This document shows, piece after piece, positions 1-6,358 of a stretch of 10,111 nucleotides of DNA. This DNA comes from Massilia sp. (GTDB taxonomy: Bacteria > Pseudomonadota > Gammaproteobacteria > Burkholderiales > Burkholderiaceae_D), in contig DNCF01000184.1 of the NCBI GenBank assembly GCA_003484545.1, positions 1 to 10,111 of the forward strand. The letters run 5' to 3'. Each line of letters begins with the position of its first letter. Positions within the stretch are counted from its first letter, which is position 1. The notes beneath the pieces are model-generated. The model made no database searches, was not told the DNA's origin, and saw only the letters and a program-made list of their open reading frames with translations. Made by a program: the position numbers and the translations under genes.

Positions 1-965
1 ACGTCGCCATCATCGGCTACGGCTCGCAAGGCCACGCCCACGCCCAGAACCTGTCCGAATCGGGCGTCGACGTCACCGTCGGCCTGCGCCGCGGCGGCGC
101 GTCCTGGGGCAAGGTCGAGCAGGCCGGCCTGAAGGTCGCCGAGGTCGACGAGGCGGTCAAGAACGCCGACGTCATCATGATCCTGCTGCCGGACGAGAAC
201 ATCGCCCAGGTCTACAAGGACAACGTCGAGCCGAACGCGAAGCAGGGCGCGGTGCTGGCCTTTGCCCACGGTTTCAACGTCCACTACGGCCAGGTCGTGC
301 CGCGCGCCGACCTCGACGTCATCATGGTCGCGCCGAAGGCCCCGGGCCACACCGTGCGCGGCACCTATCGCCAGGGTGGCGGCGTGCCGCACCTGGTCGC
401 CGTCTACCAGGACAAGTCGGGCGCGGCGCGCGACATCGCGCTGTCGTACGCGATGGCGAACGGCGGCGGCCGTGCCGGCATCATCGAGACCAACTTCCGC
501 GAAGAGACCGAGACCGACCTGTTCGGCGAGCAGGCCGTGCTGTGCGGCGGCACCGTCGAGCTGATCAAGGCCGGCTTCGAGACCCTGGTGGAAGCCGGCT
601 ATGCGCCGGAGATGGCCTACTTCGAGTGCCTGCACGAGCTGAAGCTGATCGTCGACCTGATCTACGAAGGCGGCATCGCCAACATGAACTACTCGATCTC
701 GAACAACGCGGAATACGGCGAGTACGTCACCGGCCCGCGCGTCGTGACCGCGCAGACCAAGGAAGCGATGCGCCAGTGCCTGAAGGACATCCAGACCGGC
801 GAATACGCGAAGAGCTTCATTCTCGAGAACAAGGCCGGCGCCCCGACCCTGATCTCGCGCCGCCGTTTGACCTCGGAGCACCAGATCGAGGAAGTCGGCG
901 CCAAGCTGCGCGCGATGATGCCGTGGATCGCGAAGAACAAGCTGGTGGATCAGTCGAAGAACTGA
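1..965 (+). CDS. ilvC: ketol-acid reductoisomerase, 5' end cut by window
   Basis: This enzyme makes 2,3-dihydroxy-isovalerate (or -methylvalerate) from acetolactate or acetohydroxybutyrate using NADPH and Mg2+, the second common step of valine, isoleucine and leucine synthesis in the cytoplasm. The reading frame is open from the first bases (codons start at base 3). The opening residues VAIIGYGSQGHAHAQNL are the Rossmann NADPH-binding motif of the family. Later come the conserved stretches VAPKAPGH and FREETETDLFGEQAVLCGG, and then the metal-binding helical knot domain with ECLHELKLIVDLIYEGG. About 320 residues are visible, so roughly 18 are missing from the N-terminus, matching the 338-residue short (class I) form. 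ilvB/ilvH usually lie upstream, outside this window. Two hairpins follow the stop codon. Identification is very secure. Confidence 0.97.
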   Translation, partial: VAIIGYGSQGHAHAQNLSESGVDVTVGLRRGGASWGKVEQAGLKVAEVDEAVKNADVIMILLPDENIAQVYKDNVEPNAKQGAVLAFAHGFNVHYGQVVPRADLDVIMVAPKAPGHTVRGTYRQGGGVPHLVAVYQDKSGAARDIALSYAMANGGGRAGIIETNFREETETDLFGEQAVLCGGTVELIKAGFETLVEAGYAPEMAYFECLHELKLIVDLIYEGGIANMNYSISNNAEYGEYVTGPRVVTAQTKEAMRQCLKDIQTGEYAKSFILENKAGAPTLISRRRLTSEHQIEEVGAKLRAMMPWIAKNKLVDQSKN

Positions 966-981
966 TTCGCTTGCCTGGCAT

Positions 982-1008
982 GTCGAGCGGGCACCGTGCT
1001 CGCTCGAC
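982..1008 (+). terminator. hairpin after ilvC, candidate terminator
   Basis: Bases 982-993 pair with 997-1008 to give a 12-bp stem with one G-T wobble and a 3-base loop, 17 bases after the ilvC stop codon. There is no clear T-run after it (CTTGCAG), so it may act as a Rho-assisted terminator or as a 3'-end stabilising structure rather than a classic intrinsic terminator. Confidence 0.5.
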
Positions 1009-1014
1009 CTTGCA

Positions 1015-1053
1015 GCCTCGTAGGGTAGGCACGCCGTGCCCACCCTACGAGGC
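1015..1053. repeat. REP-like intergenic palindrome
   Basis: Bases 1015-1032 pair with 1036-1053: 17 of 18 positions are Watson-Crick, with a single A/C mismatch (1027/1041) and a 3-base loop. The core GTAGGGTAGGCAC / GTGCCCACCCTAC resembles a palindrome I recall as scattered between genes in Oxalobacteraceae and some other proteobacteria. No T-run follows, which argues against a simple terminator. It lies directly after the first hairpin. That it is dispersed in this genome is an inference, because only one copy is present in the window. Confidence 0.55.
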
Positions 1054-1150
1054 TCTCCTGGCCCGGTTTTCCCTCTCCCGCGACGACGCGACAATTCGAG
1101 ACAGCTGTTACCGTTTAGTTCAGTTGCAACTTTCCATTACAAAATCACGA

Positions 1151-1179
1151 TAGAACTCATCGCCCCGGTATCGTATAAG
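1151..1179 (+). promoter_or_regulatory. candidate sigma70 promoter for the SIMPL gene
   Basis: TATAAG at 1174-1179 matches 5 of 6 bases of the -10 consensus. TAGAAC at 1151-1156, 17 bases upstream, is a weak -35 (3 of 6). Transcription would start near 1186, about 30 bases before the ATG at 1217. This stretch is AT-richer than its surroundings. The call rests on motif and position only. Confidence 0.4.
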
Positions 1180-1216
1180 TGACCCTCGCATTTGTTACAC
1201 ATACTGGAGAACAACA

Positions 1217-1999
1217 ATGAGTCTTTCGAAATCCCTCGTCGCCGCTGCCCTGGTGCTGGCATTCCAGGCGCACGCCCAGGCCCAGGCCCCGGTCCCGGCC
1301 ACCGCAGCGGCCGCCACCAGCGGCACCATGGTCGTGGTCCCCGCCTACGGTGAAGTCAAGCATGCCAACGACCAGGCCGTCATGACCTTCGCCGTCGAGG
1401 AGCACGACAAGGACAAGGCTGCCGCCGCCGCGCGCGTCAACCGCAAGATGAAGGAAGGCACCGAGATCGTGCGCCGCGCCGATCCGCAGGCCGAGCTCAA
1501 GACCATGGGCTACTACACCTATCCCGTGTATCCGGAAGTGCCGCCGATGCCGCAGCCGGCCAGCCGCGCGGCCACCAAGCCGGTGCCGATCGCCTGGCGC
1601 GTCGGCCAGTACCTGGAAGTCAAGACCAAGAACCTGGATGCGCTGCCGAAGACCGCCGCCGCCGCCCAGAAGGTCATGCAGATCAACGGCGTGAACTTCG
1701 GCCTGAGCCCGGAACTGGAAAAGCGCCTGGACGACCAGCGCATCGCCGCGACCTACCGCAACCTGAACGAACGCATCGCCGCGATCGCCCGCGCCATGGG
1801 CCGCCAGCCGTCCGACGCCGTGCTCGATACGGTCGACTTCGAAGGATCGGGCAACTACGTGCAGGAGCAGGCGCGGCCGGCGGCGATGATGATGTCGCGC
1901 GCCAAGCAGGACATGGCCGACGAGATGCCCGAGCCGAGCTTCGAGCCGGGCGAGACGACGCTGCAGATGCGTCTGGTCGGCAAGGTGAAGTTCAGGTAA
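1217..1999 (+). CDS. secreted SIMPL (DUF541) domain protein
   Basis: The 260-residue product has a classic Sec signal peptide (MSLSKSLVAAALVLAFQAHA, cleavage likely after residue 20 or 24), followed by an Ala/Pro-rich linker and, from about residue 36, a SIMPL/DUF541-type domain. Typical features are the opening strand VVVPAYGEVKHANDQA, the helix rich in Ala and Lys with the N-R-K-M pattern, the strand ending in YYTYPVYPE, the segment WRVGQYLEVKT, and a final strand LQMRLVGKVKFR. Such proteins are periplasmic or outer-membrane-associated; related members have been linked to oxidative stress or polysaccharide export, but no enzymatic role is established. GGAGA at 1206-1210 sits six bases before the ATG. 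It has its own candidate promoter and a weak hairpin after it, so it is probably a single-gene unit. The family is fairly sure; the function is unknown. Confidence 0.8.
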   Translation: MSLSKSLVAAALVLAFQAHAQAQAPVPATAAAATSGTMVVVPAYGEVKHANDQAVMTFAVEEHDKDKAAAAARVNRKMKEGTEIVRRADPQAELKTMGYYTYPVYPEVPPMPQPASRAATKPVPIAWRVGQYLEVKTKNLDALPKTAAAAQKVMQINGVNFGLSPELEKRLDDQRIAATYRNLNERIAAIARAMGRQPSDAVLDTVDFEGSGNYVQEQARPAAMMMSRAKQDMADEMPEPSFEPGETTLQMRLVGKVKFR

Positions 2000-2005
2000 G
2001 AAAGT

Positions 2006-2021
2006 TCCTGGGGCGCCAGGA
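2006..2021 (+). terminator. short hairpin after the SIMPL gene
   Basis: TCCTGG (2006-2011) pairs perfectly with CCAGGA (2016-2021) across a GGCG loop, starting seven bases after the stop codon. No T-run follows, so this is at best a weak or Rho-assisted terminator. Confidence 0.3.
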
Positions 2022-2065
2022 TGGCTTCCATTCGTATCCGTTCGCTAACATGCCGTCCTCGCCTC

Positions 2066-2071
2066 TATAAT
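2066..2071 (+). promoter_or_regulatory. candidate -10 element for pssA
   Basis: TATAAT at 2066-2071 is a perfect sigma70 -10 hexamer in an otherwise GC-rich stretch. Transcription would start near 2078, about 40 bases before the pssA ATG. No good -35 is seen at 16-18 bases; TTCGCT at 2041-2046 is 19 bases away and matches poorly, so an activator may be needed. Confidence 0.5.
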
Positions 2072-2116
2072 GCGGGGAACGGCGCCTTGTTTGCGCGCAC
2101 TTGAATACGGATCACT

Positions 2117-2974
2117 ATGCCAGCCTTCCCACGACGCAAAAAAAACGGAGGGGCGCCGCGCGCGCCACGATTCTCCCGCCTCAGGCGCTTCGGCCGCCGG
2201 GCCGAGGATAAACAGGGGCAGCGCGGCCGCGGCATCTACCTGCTGCCGAACGCCTTCACCACCGGGGCCCTGTTCTGCGGTTTCTATGCGATCGTGATGG
2301 CGATGAACCAGCGCTTCGAATACGCCTGCTGGGCCGTGTTCATCGCCATGGTGCTCGACGGCCTGGACGGGCGCGTGGCGCGCCTGACCAATACCCAGTC
2401 CGAGTTCGGGGCCCAGTACGACTCGCTGTCCGACATGGTCTCGTTCGGCGCCGCGCCGGCCCTCGTCATCTACGAATGGTCGCTGCGCGGCCTCGGCAAG
2501 CTCGGCTGGATCGCGGCCTTTGTCTACTGTGCCGGCGCCGCGCTGCGCCTGGCCCGCTTCAACACCAACATCGAGGTGGTCGACAAGCGCTTCTTCCAGG
2601 GCTTGCCGAGCCCGGCGGCCGCGGCGCTGGTGGTCGGCTTCATCATGATGATGACCGACCCGGACATCAACATCAGCGCGCGCAAGGTCGACTGGGTGAG
2701 CTGGTGCATCGCCGTGTTCGCCGGCCTGACCATGGTCTCGAACGTGCCTTTCTACAGCTTCAAGGACGTCAACTTCCGCAAGTCGGTGCCTTTCATCGTC
2801 GTGTTCCTGATCGCGCTCGGCTTCGCGCTGGTGGCGATCGACCCGCCGAAGGTACTGTGGCCGATCTTCGTGGTCTACGGCCTGTCCGGCTACGCGGTGT
2901 TCGTCTGGCAGCGCGCCAAGGGCAAGCGCGTGAGCATCATTCCGGACGACGACGAGGTCGACGAGCGGCGCTAA
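2117..2974 (+). CDS. pssA: CDP-diacylglycerol--serine O-phosphatidyltransferase
   Basis: This inner-membrane enzyme joins CDP-diacylglycerol and L-serine to give phosphatidylserine, the precursor of phosphatidylethanolamine. The 285-residue product carries the complete CDP-alcohol phosphatidyltransferase motif at residues 81-106: Asp81, Asp84, Gly85, Ala88, Arg89, Gly98, Asp102 and Asp106, which bind the two metals and the CDP group. About six to eight hydrophobic spans follow the pattern of the family (for example around residues 41-62, 68-82, 130-150 and the C-terminal spans). The first 38 residues form an unusually basic Arg/Lys-rich cytoplasmic tail before the first span. The start at 2117 is supported by GGA at 2109-2111 and by the perfect -10 upstream. 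In many betaproteobacteria pssA sits between ilvC/psd and leuA; here neither psd nor leuA is adjacent. Confidence 0.93.
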   Translation: MPAFPRRKKNGGAPRAPRFSRLRRFGRRAEDKQGQRGRGIYLLPNAFTTGALFCGFYAIVMAMNQRFEYACWAVFIAMVLDGLDGRVARLTNTQSEFGAQYDSLSDMVSFGAAPALVIYEWSLRGLGKLGWIAAFVYCAGAALRLARFNTNIEVVDKRFFQGLPSPAAAALVVGFIMMMTDPDINISARKVDWVSWCIAVFAGLTMVSNVPFYSFKDVNFRKSVPFIVVFLIALGFALVAIDPPKVLWPIFVVYGLSGYAVFVWQRAKGKRVSIIPDDDEVDERR

Positions 2975-2987
2975 GCTGCGTCAACAG

Positions 2988-3008
2988 GCGGCGCGCAAGG
3001 CGCGCCGC
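2988..3008. terminator. bidirectional hairpin between pssA and the convergent lipoprotein gene
   Basis: GCGGCGCGC (2988-2996) pairs perfectly with GCGCGCCGC (3000-3008) around a short AAG loop, giving a 9-bp GC-only stem. It fills the gap between the pssA stop (2974) and the stop of the minus-strand gene (3012), as expected for a shared terminator. It lacks a T-run on either side. Confidence 0.5.
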
Positions 3009-3011
3009 GCA

Positions 3012-3521
3012 TCAATCCGGATAGTGCTCGCGGATCTCGAACATCGGATCGGGCCCGTTCTGCATCAGGCGCAGCTTGCCCTTGGCGTCGAAATGCACGT
3101 GCATCATCGAGTTCCAGACGCCGGATTCCTTGTAGCGGTAGGACCAGACTTCGTAGTCGTGCATGGCGACGTGCGAGTACTCCGCCGGACGTCCGATGGT
3201 GCGCAGCACGTCGTCCTTGGTGTCGCGGTCTATCTTCAGGGTGGCGAACTTCTCGCCGGTGAGCACCTGTTCCCAGGAGACCAGGCGCCCATCCGGTGCG
3301 ATACGGGCCATCCAGGTGTACTGGCCCATCGGCCCGGTCGCGTACTCGAGTTCCCGGCCGCCGTCGGGAAGGGGGTAGACGCCCGTCGGCTGGCCCAGCC
3401 TGGCGGTGACGGCTTCCACCGGGTCGCCGATGGCCGGGTTGCCGCCCTGGAGGGTGGGCCCGGAGCAGCCGGCGAGCACGATTGCGGCGCAAATTGTTGC
3501 AATTCTTATCATTTTGTGCAT
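3012..3521 (-). CDS. lipoprotein with two BamE/SmpA-like repeats
   Basis: The predicted product is 169 residues. It starts with a lipoprotein signal peptide: basic MHKMIR, a hydrophobic core, then the lipobox LAGC with the lipidated cysteine at residue 19. No lysine-rich tail is present and Ser follows the Cys, so outer-membrane sorting is likely. The mature part has two similar units: about 32-87 (helix GDPVEAVTARLGQPTGVY, then strands ending APDGRLVSWEQ) and about 99-154 (RDTKDDVLRTIGRPAEY, then strands ending DAKGKLRLMQ). This helix-then-strands pattern with a 'xLGxP' turn resembles the BamE/SmpA-OmlA fold. True BamE is smaller with one unit, so this is a relative of unknown role, not the core Bam subunit. 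The start at 3521 is preferred because GAGG lies six bases upstream; the frame is open further 5' (to 3650) without supporting signals. Confidence 0.75.
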   Translation of the reverse strand: MHKMIRIATICAAIVLAGCSGPTLQGGNPAIGDPVEAVTARLGQPTGVYPLPDGGRELEYATGPMGQYTWMARIAPDGRLVSWEQVLTGEKFATLKIDRDTKDDVLRTIGRPAEYSHVAMHDYEVWSYRYKESGVWNSMMHVHFDAKGKLRLMQNGPDPMFEIREHYPD

Positions 3522-3582
3522 CATGCACCTCGCGAAAGGCGTGAAAAACCCTATGATGCCCCAGCTTTGGCCCAGCAAATGC

Positions 3583-3611
3583 TGGTGACGCCAATCGTTT
3601 TCGCATATACT
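3583..3611 (+). promoter_or_regulatory. candidate rpsO promoter
   Basis: TATACT at 3606-3611 matches 5 of 6 bases of the -10 box. TGGTGA at 3583-3588, 17 bases upstream, is a weak -35; an overlapping GTGACG (3585-3590) gives a better match at 15-base spacing. Transcription would start around 3618, giving a leader of about 83 bases. A small inverted repeat CCAGC-AAAT-GCTGG (3572-3585) overlaps the -35 region. Confidence 0.5.
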
Positions 3612-3618
3612 GGCGGGT

Positions 3619-3641
3619 CTGTCCGCAAGGGCAGTTTTTTT
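3619..3641 (+). terminator. GNRA-capped hairpin plus T7 at the start of the rpsO leader
   Basis: CTGTCC (3619-3624) pairs with GGGCAG (3629-3634, one G-T wobble) across a GCAA tetraloop and is followed at once by seven T residues (3635-3641). This has the form of an intrinsic terminator, yet it lies between the predicted rpsO -10 and the coding region, almost at the predicted transcript start. It could stop transcription entering from upstream, act as an attenuator, or protect the 5' end of rpsO mRNA. Which of these applies cannot be told from sequence alone. Confidence 0.5.
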
Positions 3642-3653
3642 GAACATCAATCA

Positions 3654-3682
3654 CGGTGCGCTGGGTTCCGACTCTTGCACCG
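3654..3682 (+). promoter_or_regulatory. rpsO leader hairpin, candidate S15 autoregulatory site
   Basis: CGGTGC (3654-3659) pairs perfectly with GCACCG (3677-3682), extendable by a G-T pair (3660/3676), with a 15-17-base loop. It ends six bases before the ribosome binding site AAAGG of rpsO. In several bacteria S15 represses its own translation by binding a structure in exactly this place, with differing architectures between phyla. That this hairpin is such a site is an inference from position. Confidence 0.35.
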
Positions 3683-3700
3683 CATGTGAAAGGTAACATC

Positions 3701-3970
3701 ATGTCCGTAGAAAACATCAACAAAGCCGCGATCATCGCGGACAACGCACGTGGCCAGAACGACACCGGCTCGCCGGAAGTCCAGGTCGCACTGCTGACCG
3801 CACGCATCAACGAACTGAACGGCCACTTCAAGGCCCACCAGAAAGACCACCACTCGCGCCGCGGCCTGATCATGATGGTCAACCGTCGTAAGAGCCTGCT
3901 GGCTTACCTGAAGGCTAAAGACCTGAACCGTTACCGTGACCTGATCGCCAAACTCGGCCTGCGTAAGTAA
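3701..3970 (+). CDS. rpsO: 30S ribosomal protein S15
   Basis: S15 is a primary binder of the 16S rRNA three-way junction (helices 20-22) and helps form the intersubunit bridge B4. The 89-residue length is exactly that usual for the family. Hallmarks include DTGSPEVQVALLTARI, the LNGHFKAHQKDHHSRRGL segment with the conserved His and Asp-His-His-Ser-Arg-Arg residues that contact rRNA, and a C-terminal LLAYLKAKDLNRYRDLIAKLGLRK. The start at 3701 is chosen over an in-frame ATG at 3656 because it matches the family N-terminus and has AAAGG at 3689-3693. It forms the widely conserved rpsO-pnp pair with the gene at 4168, with a strong terminator between them. Codon use is less GC-extreme than in the metabolic genes, as expected for a highly expressed gene. 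Confidence 0.97.
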   Translation: MSVENINKAAIIADNARGQNDTGSPEVQVALLTARINELNGHFKAHQKDHHSRRGLIMMVNRRKSLLAYLKAKDLNRYRDLIAKLGLRK

Positions 3971-3996
3971 TTTTTGCGTCAGACGGTTTAGCAAGG

Positions 3997-4036
3997 AAAT
4001 GCCTGCGCCAGTCTCCACTGACGCGGGCATTTTTTG
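3997..4036 (+). terminator. intrinsic terminator after rpsO
   Basis: Bases 4000-4012 pair with 4017-4029 (one C/A mismatch at 4008/4021, one wobble) around a CTCC loop, and the stem can be lengthened by A-T pairs (3997-3999 with 4030-4032). The run TTTTTTGTTTT follows. This is a textbook rho-independent terminator; pnp may be served by read-through as well as by its own promoter, which I could not place convincingly. Confidence 0.85.
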
Positions 4037-4123
4037 TTTTAAGCGTTTTGTTGTTTCAGTTGTTTTGCAGTAAAGGCGGCGAGGCGACCAGCCTGTTTCT
4101 GAGGCCGTCCGCGGTGAGGTGAA

Positions 4124-4146
4124 CGACAGCTCCTGAAAATCTGTCG
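4124..4146 (+). promoter_or_regulatory. pnp leader hairpin
   Basis: CGACAG (4124-4129) pairs perfectly with CTGTCG (4141-4146) across an 11-base loop, ending about ten bases before the pnp ribosome binding site (AAAGGGA, 4155-4161). In E. coli pnp is controlled through a leader stem cut by RNase III and then degraded by PNPase itself. This smaller stem occupies a comparable place, but the shared mechanism is only inferred. Confidence 0.3.
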
Positions 4147-4167
4147 GCAAATAGAAAGGGATTACCC

Positions 4168-6270
4168 ATGTTTAACAAAGTTACGAAAACCTTCCAGTAC
4201 GGCCAACACACGGTCACCCTGGAGACTGGTGAGATCGCTCGTCAGGCATCCGGCGCCGTCATGGTGTCGGTCGAAGACACCGTCGTGCTGGCTACCGTGG
4301 TCGCAAAAAAAGACGCGAAGCCGGGCCAGGACTTCTTCCCCCTGACCGTCGACTACATCGAGAAAACGTACGCTGCCGGTAAAATCCCGGGCGGTTTCTT
4401 CAAGCGCGAAGGCCGTCCATCCGAAAAAGAAACCCTGACCTCGCGCCTGATCGACCGCCCGATCCGTCCGCTGTTCCCGGAAGGCTACCTGAACGAAGTC
4501 CAGGTCATCATCCACGTGCTGTCGGTCAACCCTGAGATCGATCCGGACATCCCGTCGATGATCGGCGCCTCGGCCGCCCTGTGCGTCGCCGGCATCCCGT
4601 TCAACGGCCCGATCGGCGCCGCGCGCGTGGGCTACCAGAACGGCCAGTACATCCTGAACCCGACCACCAGCCAGATGAAGACCTCGCAGATGGACCTGGT
4701 CGTGGCCGGCACCGAAACCGCCGTGCTGATGGTCGAATCGGAAGCGCAGCAACTGTCGGAAGAAATCATGCTGGGCGCGGTCGTCTACGGCCACGAGCAG
4801 ATGAAGGCCGTCATCGACGCCATCCACGCGCTGGTCGAAGAAGGCGGCAAGCCGGAAGTCGAATGGACCGCCCCGGCCAAGAACGAAACCCTGATCGCAC
4901 AAGTGGCCCAGCTGGCCGACGCGAAGATCCGCGACGCCTACCAGACCCGCGAAAAGACCCTGCGCCAGGAAAAGCTGAAGTCGCTGTCGGGCGAAGTCAT
5001 GGCCGGCCTGGCTGCCCAGGGCGTCGAAGCCGATGCCGCTGAAGTCGGCAACATCCTGTTCGACATGGAAGCCAAGGTCGTTCGCTCGCAGATCCTGGAA
5101 GGCGAGCCGCGCATCGACGGCCGCGACACCCGCACCGTGCGTCCGATCGCGATCCGCACCAGCGTCCTGCCGCGTACCCACGGCTCGGCCCTGTTCACCC
5201 GCGGCGAAACGCAAGCCCTGGTGATCGCCACCCTCGGCACCGCGCGCGACAGCCAGAAGATCGACGCGCTGATGGGCGAGTACACCGACGACTTCATGAT
5301 GCACTACAACATGCCTCCGTTCGCCACCGGCGAAACCGGCCGCGTGGGCACCCCGAAGCGCCGCGAGATCGGCCACGGCCGCCTGGCCAAGCGCGCGCTG
5401 GTCGCCGCGCTGCCGTCGCCGGAAGAGTTCTCGTACTCGGTGCGCCTGGTGTCGGAAATCACCGAATCGAACGGTTCCTCGTCGATGGCATCGGTCTGCG
5501 GCGGCTGCCTGGCGCTGATGGACGCCGGCGTGCCGATGAAGGCGCACGTCGCCGGCATCGCCATGGGCCTGATCAAGGAAGGCGGCAAGTTCGCCGTCCT
5601 GACCGACATCCTGGGTGACGAAGACCACCTGGGCGACATGGACTTCAAGGTCGCCGGCACCGCGCAGGGCATCACCGCGCTGCAGATGGACATCAAGATC
5701 CAGGGCATCACCAAGGAAATCATGCAGGTGGCACTGGCGCAAGCCAAGGACGGCCGCCAGCACATCCTGGCCGAGATGCAGAAAGCCATGCCGACCACGA
5801 AGACCGAACTGTCGGACTTCGCACCGCGCCTGATTACCATCAAGATCAACCCGGAAAAGATCCGTGACGTGATCGGCAAGGGCGGCGCCGTCATCCGCGC
5901 GCTGACCGAAGAGACCGGCACCCAGATCGACATCACCGACGACGGCGTGGTCACCATCGCCTCGGTCGACGCCGCCGCCGGCCAGGAAGCCAAGCGCCGC
6001 ATCGAAGAGCTGACCGCCTCGGTCGAAGTGGGCAAGACCTACGACGGCACCGTGCTTAAGCTGCTGGACTTCGGCGCGATCGTGCAAGTGATGCCGGGCA
6101 AGGACGGCCTGCTGCACATCTCGCAGATCGCCAACGAGCGCGTCAACGCCGTGGCCGACTACCTGAAGGAAGGCCAGCAAGTGCGCGTGAAGGTCCTCGA
6201 GACCGACGAGCGCGGCCGCCTGAAGCTGTCGATGAAGGCTGCGGATCCGGTGGAAGCCGCGGCGCAGTAA
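4168..6270 (+). CDS. pnp: polyribonucleotide nucleotidyltransferase (PNPase)
   Basis: PNPase degrades RNA from the 3' end by phosphorolysis, releasing nucleoside diphosphates, and can also add 3' tails; in many bacteria it works in the RNase E degradosome. The 700 residues (E. coli has 711) show all domains: first RNase PH-like domain (about 1-140, with FFKREGRPSE at 77-86), the helical domain (about 145-300), the catalytic second RNase PH-like domain (about 310-545), a KH domain with the GKGG loop at 570-573, and an S1 domain at about 621-690. Active-site residues occur at the E. coli numbers: Arg398/Arg399, Ser437-Ser439, Asp486, Asp492 and Lys494. The start has AAAGGGA seven bases upstream. 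The tail after S1 is short and Ala-rich. It is followed by a strong terminator. There is no sign of damage. Confidence 0.98.
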   Translation: MFNKVTKTFQYGQHTVTLETGEIARQASGAVMVSVEDTVVLATVVAKKDAKPGQDFFPLTVDYIEKTYAAGKIPGGFFKREGRPSEKETLTSRLIDRPIRPLFPEGYLNEVQVIIHVLSVNPEIDPDIPSMIGASAALCVAGIPFNGPIGAARVGYQNGQYILNPTTSQMKTSQMDLVVAGTETAVLMVESEAQQLSEEIMLGAVVYGHEQMKAVIDAIHALVEEGGKPEVEWTAPAKNETLIAQVAQLADAKIRDAYQTREKTLRQEKLKSLSGEVMAGLAAQGVEADAAEVGNILFDMEAKVVRSQILEGEPRIDGRDTRTVRPIAIRTSVLPRTHGSALFTRGETQALVIATLGTARDSQKIDALMGEYTDDFMMHYNMPPFATGETGRVGTPKRREIGHGRLAKRALVAALPSPEEFSYSVRLVSEITESNGSSSMASVCGGCLALMDAGVPMKAHVAGIAMGLIKEGGKFAVLTDILGDEDHLGDMDFKVAGTAQGITALQMDIKIQGITKEIMQVALAQAKDGRQHILAEMQKAMPTTKTELSDFAPRLITIKINPEKIRDVIGKGGAVIRALTEETGTQIDITDDGVVTIASVDAAAGQEAKRRIEELTASVEVGKTYDGTVLKLLDFGAIVQVMPGKDGLLHISQIANERVNAVADYLKEGQQVRVKVLETDERGRLKLSMKAADPVEAAAQ

Positions 6271-6307
6271 TCGGCGTCAAGCCATGGCGGTTCTGCCGCT
6301 TGGATAG

Positions 6308-6341
6308 AAAAACCGCCAGTGCGTGAGCCTGGCGGTTTTTT
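6308..6341. terminator. bidirectional intrinsic terminator after pnp
   Basis: AAAAACCGCCAG (6308-6319) pairs with CTGGCGGTTTTT (6329-6340) with a 9-base loop, and the T-run extends to 6341. The A-run on the left arm gives a T-run when read on the minus strand, so it can also end transcription of the convergent minus-strand operon whose last small gene stops at 6359. Confidence 0.88.
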
Positions 6342-6358
6342 ATCGTCGCAAATTTCCG

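Noticed and set aside
542..1153. Plus-strand frame overlapping the ilvC end and the hairpins
   Set aside because: The product is an Arg-rich out-of-frame shadow of ilvC that runs through the two hairpins and into non-coding sequence.
3024..3689. Plus-strand frame opposite the lipoprotein gene
   Set aside because: The minus-strand product has a clean lipobox, a ribosome binding site and repeated fold units; the plus-strand product has no such features.
4162..6180. Open frame of 672 codons on the minus strand across pnp
   Set aside because: It mirrors the pnp codons, is rich in His/Asp/Val/Gly repeats typical of antisense GC-rich frames, and has no recognisable domain or start signal; pnp on the plus strand is unmistakable.
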